This document shows positions 4,167-5,005 of a stretch of DNA of 5,005 nucleotides, in pieces. The DNA lies in assembly GCA_027005175.1 (NCBI GenBank), contig JALTMC010000393.1, positions 1-5,005 on the forward strand. The letters run 5' to 3'. The translations under genes and the position numbers were made by a program. A model generated the notes under the pieces. That model saw only the letters and a list, made by a program, of their open reading frames with translations, was not told where the DNA came from and did not search any database. How positions within the stretch are numbered: position 1 is the first letter of the stretch; each line of letters opens with the position of its first letter. The DNA is from Myxococcales bacterium (GTDB lineage: Bacteria; Myxococcota_C; UBA6777).

Positions 4167-5005
4167 TTAAGATCGAATCGAAGCTTGGTATTCTCCCTTT
4201 TGATTTTCTTCCGTCTCCACCTTAAACCCATGGACTTCACACCACGCTTTTAAGTCGGCAGGAAATGCTGGGTCATCCGCAACAACGCGAAAGACAGAAC
4301 CTGAACTGCCCCTGACTTGCTTGTTCAACTGTACAATCGGCATTGGACATTTCAAACCTCGAAAGTCGAGAGAGACAGGAGCATCGAGAGTGGATATAGA
4401 GATCCCCTGATAGCCCTGTAACTCTGGCTCAGAAACGAGAGCAAGTGAGTTGATAGAAGTACTTGCTAAAAGTTCTTGTGACACTGCCGTGCTCAAGAAA
4501 TCATTGGCGACATAATGTGACTGTGTTGTTTTGGAAACCGAGGGAGAATGCTCCTCTGTATGTTGAGGTGCTTCTATCGGATGGAGTGACAGAGTCGCTG
4601 TGATGACCTTCCCTGAGGATTTGAGATTCAGAATGTTGACATCATGCTGTTCACACCAAGCGCGTACATCCGCTTCAAAAGCAGGATCATCCGCCATGAC
4701 TTTGAACATACCTTCTGTGCGATTTCGCAGCTCGCCGTTCAACTTCAGGATAGGCATGGGACAACGCATCCCACAGAAATCTAATTCCACACAGTCACTC
4801 ACTGTGCTTTGAACCTGGAGGTTTGACAGATTTCTCGACGGCTTCGCAGGTTTCAACTCCTGCTTGGGTGCTTCAGTGGGGTTGTTACTTACAGAGCGAT
4901 CCGTGTGAATTGCAACCACTGCTTGAATGGTCTTTCCCTTTCTTTCCAAAGAAAGAAGAACGGAGTTGGTTTGTTCACACCAAAGCTTGACATCCGTTTC
5001 AAACT
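4167..5005 (-). CDS. Tandem multi-domain TusA-type sulfur carrier, 5' end beyond the window
   Basis: The frame is open to the window edge; 278 residues are visible. It starts with the end of one TusA module (FETDVKLWCEQ, visible residues 1-11, to about 33). A complete module follows (about 71-141) with CGMRCPMPILKLN and its carrier Cys81. Then comes a polar Ser/Thr/Glu-rich linker (142-208). A second complete module (about 210-278) has RGLKCPMPIVQLN with Cys219. TusA is an 80-residue protein whose CPxP cysteine bears a persulfide for tRNA thiolation or sulfur oxidation. Each module also keeps a second cysteine in (A/L)WCE (visible residues 9, 117 and 255). At least three modules in one chain is unusual. 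An in-frame TTG at 4949 is not the start, since clear TusA sequence continues upstream of it. The dsrE2-type gene follows after 46 nt, so the two are probably co-transcribed. Confidence 0.9.
   Translation of the reverse strand, partial: FETDVKLWCEQTNSVLLSLERKGKTIQAVVAIHTDRSVSNNPTEAPKQELKPAKPSRNLSNLQVQSTVSDCVELDFCGMRCPMPILKLNGELRNRTEGMFKVMADDPAFEADVRAWCEQHDVNILNLKSSGKVITATLSLHPIEAPQHTEEHSPSVSKTTQSHYVANDFLSTAVSQELLASTSINSLALVSEPELQGYQGISISTLDAPVSLDFRGLKCPMPIVQLNKQVRGSSGSVFRVVADDPAFPADLKAWCEVHGFKVETEENQKGEYQASIRS

Noticed and set aside
4947-4949. TTG at 4949 as the start of the TusA-type gene
   Set aside because: The frame continues upstream to the window edge with clear TusA sequence (the TDVKLWCEQ motif), so the TTG is an internal leucine codon.
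1-5005. CRISPR array, rRNA or complete insertion sequence
   Set aside because: No regularly spaced repeats, conserved rRNA sequence or transposase gene is present in the window.

Overview
This window comes from a bacterium of moderate GC content that uses clear Shine-Dalgarno sites. The right-hand 2.9 kb encodes sulfur-trafficking proteins of the TusA, DsrE2 and DsrE types. This set is best known from sulfur-oxidising and other sulfur-metabolising bacteria, mainly Proteobacteria but also groups such as Nitrospirota. Nothing in the window fixes the genus.

Layout: the left part (1-1650) looks like an accessory or rearranged region. A 140-residue protein on the plus strand resembles the DNA-binding (SAM-like) N-terminal domain of tyrosine recombinases but has no catalytic domain (211-633). 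It converges on a minus-strand HicB-like protein (630-851), and the two stop codons share one TTAA. No HicA toxin is visible. Upstream of the HicB-like gene lies a segment of about 230 bp bounded by imperfect G/C-tract inverted repeats. It holds a possible 32-residue lipoprotein (927-1025). At its right edge a minus-strand ccdA-type gene breaks off after its fourth membrane helix (999-1628). Positions 1647-2100 contain no gene I can support, only small repeats, a stem-loop and one doubtful reading frame.

The right part (2101-5005) is a minus-strand gene series. In order of transcription it is: a multi-domain TusA protein with at least three TusA modules, cut by the window end (5005-4167); a DsrE2-type protein (4120-3545); two related DsrE-family proteins, each with a CxxC motif (3391-3008 and 2976-2572); and a cysteine-rich DGC-type putative zinc-binding protein (2499-2101). 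All lie on the same strand. Gaps are 31-72 nt except for a 153-nt leader, rich in small inverted repeats, before the DsrE pair.

Inferred function: TusA modules carry persulfide sulfur on the cysteine of their CPMP motif, and DsrE2/DsrE proteins are known or proposed partners that pass sulfur on. The cluster therefore looks like a sulfur-relay operon in which carrier modules have been fused in tandem and DsrE proteins duplicated. The ccdA remnant (thiol/disulfide electron transport) would fit the same redox theme but is separated by 454 bp and appears broken.
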